A stretch of 64,000 nt of DNA from Cuneatibacter caecimuris (GTDB lineage Bacteria > Bacillota > Clostridia > Lachnospirales > Lachnospiraceae): the NCBI RefSeq assembly GCF_004216775.1, contig NZ_SGXF01000001.1, positions 1,042,828-1,106,827 on the forward strand, written 5' to 3'. Positions 62,501-64,000 of the stretch are shown here, one piece after another. Position numbers and translations under genes: made by a program. Every line of letters begins with the position of its first letter. Positions within the stretch are counted from its first letter, which is position 1. Under the pieces are notes generated by a model, which worked only from the letters and a program-made list of their open reading frames with translations, made no database searches and was not told where the DNA came from.

Positions 62501-63488
62501 TTTCCTCTTCGGGAAGAGTATTGTTGTTCTTAATCGCCTCCAATTCCGCCCTGGCTTTTTCCAGCTTATCCATCAAGTCCTTCATGCTGCCCGAAGCCCC
62601 GTTCAGGATCAGCTGTATCCCCTGCAGCTGTGTTTCCGTACTCTGCAGCTGAGCCTCCTGATATGCCAGCTGCACTTCCTTTGCCAGCAGTTCCGAAAGA
62701 GCTTCATTCAATGCAATCTCCCCCTCCAGAGTCTGGGTATTTGCTGAATTCAGCTGGTTCTCCGCATCTGGTATCTGCTGGGTCAGCGCCTGCTGGCCTG
62801 CCTCCACCTGCTGCTGGCCTTCTTCTATCTGTCCCTTTGCTTCTTCCAGCTTCTGTCTGGCTTCGCCAAATTTCTCATCCAGCTTCGCCACAATCTGCTG
62901 GTTCATTTCATCAATTTTCTCCTGGCGCAGCACCACCTGTACGGACTGTTCCACTCCGCCGGAAGAGCTGGCTGAACCCACGCCCTCCACGCTTTCCACT
63001 GCCGGAAGAATATCATTTTCCACTTTAATGCCAAGAGCCGCGGAATCCAGCCCGGCAATCTCCACCGCCGCCGTCATCACAGGAAGCATATCGGGATTAA
63101 TTTTCATCATGAGAGGCGATCCCACCTCATCCGGCCAATAGCCTGTCACCTGGTCCAGGTTCTCCCTCATTTCGATCAGCACCGTATCCATATTCGCTCC
63201 GTCCTCGAATTCACAGATCACCATGGACATATTCTCACTGGATGTCGAATTAAGCGATTTCAGATTGCTGGTAGTCGCGGCCACCTGTTCCACCGGCACA
63301 GTAACCGTCTGCTCCACTTCTTCAGGGCTGGCTCCCGGATACGTCGTCACCACCACCAGATACGGAAAATTCATGCTTGGAAGCAGATCTGTGGTCATTC
63401 TTGTAAAAGAAATCACTCCCAGCACCAGAACCAGGGCCACAGCCACCACCACTGTATACGGCTTTTTCACACTGAACTTTGATAACAT
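59562..63488 (-). CDS. RND-family efflux permease with coiled-coil insertion
   Basis: 1308 aa. N-terminal TM1, porter domain start (LLPSMNFPYLVVVTTYPGAS), then an about 270-residue Gln/Glu/Ala-rich helical insertion (about 195-465), the second part of the porter domain, TM2-6 with GVGMLVDNSIVVIENIYR (proton-relay Asp), TM7, second porter half and TM8-12. AcrB-type exporters lack the insertion; without an outer membrane it may replace an adaptor protein. Promoter TTGACG-N17-TATGCT (63529-63557). Confidence 0.92.
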   Translation of the reverse strand: MLSKFSVKKPYTVVVAVALVLVLGVISFTRMTTDLLPSMNFPYLVVVTTYPGASPEEVEQTVTVPVEQVAATTSNLKSLNSTSSENMSMVICEFEDGANMDTVLIEMRENLDQVTGYWPDEVGSPLMMKINPDMLPVMTAAVEIAGLDSAALGIKVENDILPAVESVEGVGSASSSGGVEQSVQVVLRQEKIDEMNQQIVAKLDEKFGEARQKLEEAKGQIEEGQQQVEAGQQALTQQIPDAENQLNSANTQTLEGEIALNEALSELLAKEVQLAYQEAQLQSTETQLQGIQLILNGASGSMKDLMDKLEKARAELEAIKNNNTLPEEEKTELIRQLEEQIAKLEAQLKGISDTLEAMGMTAAGTLEDMSAYVQQKQEQLAEGKAALAQAKQAIETGKQKIEESRAQLKEGRGTISEQLAVLNQKKAEAEQQLEQGKEALAEGQKVLEEQTANFDAQQQAAYDAADLNQIITIDMIGKMLTAQNFSMPAGYISAEGVDYLVRVGDKLGSTEEMEQMVLFDLGVEGMEPICLGDVADVSVVDNSDQVYAKLNGNDGLILTMQKQTGYSTAEVSDAIQERFEQLEKTEEGLHFTILMDQGIYIDMVVDSVLQNMLIGGLLAIFVLLFFLKDLKPTVIIACSIPISILFAIVMMYFSGVTLNIISLSGLALGVGMLVDNSIVVIENIYRLRSLGVPAKEAAVRGAKGVASAIMASTLTTVAVFLPIVFVEGITRQLFVDMALTIGYSLLASLIVALTLVPMMSAGMLVRDKKVSHPLLEKIQNAYGKSVGCALKHRAAVLLATLALLIASVFGALSNGTAFIPAMESNQMSVKIQMPEGSEFADTAEMADAVSDAALAVEGVDSVGAMIGGGGMMAMMGGSSSGGSSAADSATLYVIMKEDYKDGLDKIKKEIEERTRDLDCEVKISSESMDMSALGGSGLSVVVRGRDLDKLQELAKQAAAVVTEVEGTVEVSDGIEETTPEYRFVVDREKAAAKGLTTAQVYAALAAELADAQSVTTLQTEARDYSVYVSSDSDTEKSLDTLKELKLSGTVQGQKEEVQLMDVVKLEKAEGLSSIHRESQQRTLTVSAEIDDDHNIGLVSAEVERRLKEMEVPEGFSVQIEGESETINSALNDLILMLVLAVVLMYMIMVAQFQSLLSPFIIMFTIPLAFTGGLLALFFTGSEVSVIAMIGFVMLAGIIVNNGIVLVDYINQLRDSGMDRREAIMEAGRTRLRPIVMTALTTIMGLSIMVFSQGMGADMTRPLALVTIGGLIYGTFLTLYVVPCIYDLFARRRKAPVEINETDGGEESE

Positions 63489-63528
63489 AAATTCCTCCTG
63501 TCAGACAGCACTTTTCATAATATCTTTT

Positions 63529-63557
63529 AGCATATTCCGAAAATATTACCCCGTCAA
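63529..63557 (-). promoter_or_regulatory. Promoter of the RND operon
   Basis: TTGACG (63552-63557), 17 bp, TATGCT (63529-63534) on the minus strand; AGGAGG follows before the start. Confidence 0.7.
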
Positions 63558-63607
63558 GCAAAGTAGGCCCGATTTTATATTCTTTTAAGGAAATCTCCTG
63601 ACCATCA

Positions 63608-63635
63608 TTGACATTTCAAGACCGGTTGCTATAAT
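63608..63635 (+). promoter_or_regulatory. Promoter of the ECF transporter gene
   Basis: TTGACA (63608-63613), 16 bp, TATAAT (63630-63635), divergent from the RND promoter. Confidence 0.8.
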
Positions 63636-63704
63636 AAAAATTGCATTGTATCTCCGCGGGAGCGTTCCCGCCAGACAGGGAGAACAGTAGCAAGGAGGAT
63701 AAAA

Positions 63705-64000
63705 ATGAATCAAACAAGGTCTCAGAAGACCCGCGCCATGGTGCTGGCCGGTATTTTTTCCGCCATCATCCTGGTCATGGCGTTTGTGCCCTATATGGGG
63801 TACATCAATCTCGTCGCCATCAAAGCGACTACCATCCACATCCCCGTGATTATCGGGGCCATTCTGCTGGGGCCGAAGTACGGCGCTTTTCTCGGCTTCG
63901 TATTCGGACTGACCAGCCTCATCAACAACACCTATAATTTCAGCCTCTCATCCTTTGTATTTTCCCCTTTTGTGGCAAACGGCGGTTTCCAGAGCCTGAT
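63705..64000 (+). CDS. ECF transporter substrate-binding (S) component, cut by window edge
   Basis: ATG at 63705 with AAGGAGG upstream; 98 codons are visible, not in any complete reading frame because the gene leaves the window. TM helices at about 12-32 and 45-65; GAILLGPKYGAFLGFVFGLT and ALIVMAFVPYMGY-like start fit ECF S components (vitamin or metal uptake). The substrate cannot be told from this part. Confidence 0.88.
   Translation, partial: MNQTRSQKTRAMVLAGIFSAIILVMAFVPYMGYINLVAIKATTIHIPVIIGAILLGPKYGAFLGFVFGLTSLINNTYNFSLSSFVFSPFVANGGFQSL

Overview
The window is about 64 kb of a Clostridia chromosome, most likely from the Lachnospiraceae. Evidence for this is the gene content (ftsEX beside an M23 protein and a CtpA-type protease, MsmK/UgpC-type ATPase, YitT, CvfB, an RND exporter in a Gram-positive setting), the strong AGGAGG ribosome sites, a mid-range GC host backbone and clear sigma-A promoters. 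Nothing was searched against a database; family names rest on motifs read directly.

Layout. (1) Host left flank, 1-13392, all on the minus strand: truA (cut by the window edge), a cation P-type ATPase under what reads as a yybP-ykoY manganese riboswitch, an M3 oligoendopeptidase, a cell-envelope cluster (PucR-like regulator, ftsE, ftsX, M23/coiled-coil protein, S41 protease), a multi-sugar ABC ATPase and a YitT membrane protein. (2) An apparently intact 42.35-kb siphovirus-type prophage, 13393-55760, bounded by an exact 17-bp direct repeat (ATGTAACAATTTGTTAC). It sits directly upstream of the yitT ribosome site. (3) Host right flank, 55761-64000: XRE regulator, CvfB-like protein, acyl-ACP thioesterase, free-methionine-R-sulfoxide reductase, a 67-aa orphan, DUF2812 protein, a 1308-aa RND exporter and a divergent ECF transporter S component cut by the right edge.

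Prophage organisation. Lysogeny and integration are at the right end (integrase, a DUF4041-like gene carrying an in-frame TAG, XRE proteins, and a cI-like repressor facing a divergent early promoter with three copies of one operator). The early operon runs leftward from 51.9 to 40.5 kb: DUF2800 and DUF2815 proteins, family A DNA polymerase, VapE primase-helicase, an iteron cluster, VRR-NUC nuclease, SNF2 helicase and a sigma-like late regulator. Next come a structured RNA with a tRNA-like end and a hicAB cassette. The late operon follows from 39.3 to 16.4 kb: terminase, portal, MuF, scaffold, capsid, head-tail joining, tail tube, frameshifted tail chaperone, tape measure, tail spike, baseplate, holin and endolysin. 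Independent cassettes ('morons') with their own promoters or terminators interrupt this: a zinc-ribbon membrane protein at 25.1 kb, hicAB at 39.4-40.1 kb, and near attL an XRE-controlled pair plus a plus-strand segment. That segment has a small RNA resembling a single type I-C CRISPR repeat, followed by a GNAT toxin-antitoxin-like pair.

The items that most merit follow-up are the solitary CRISPR-repeat-like RNA (15162-15250), the tRNA-like structured RNA (40190-40456), the moron whose ribosome site is buried in a hairpin that also holds its promoter (25704-25754), the symmetric attP that can be rebuilt from the two prophage ends, the TTGTCACA iterons (43815-43980), and the MuF protein with a possible immunity partner.
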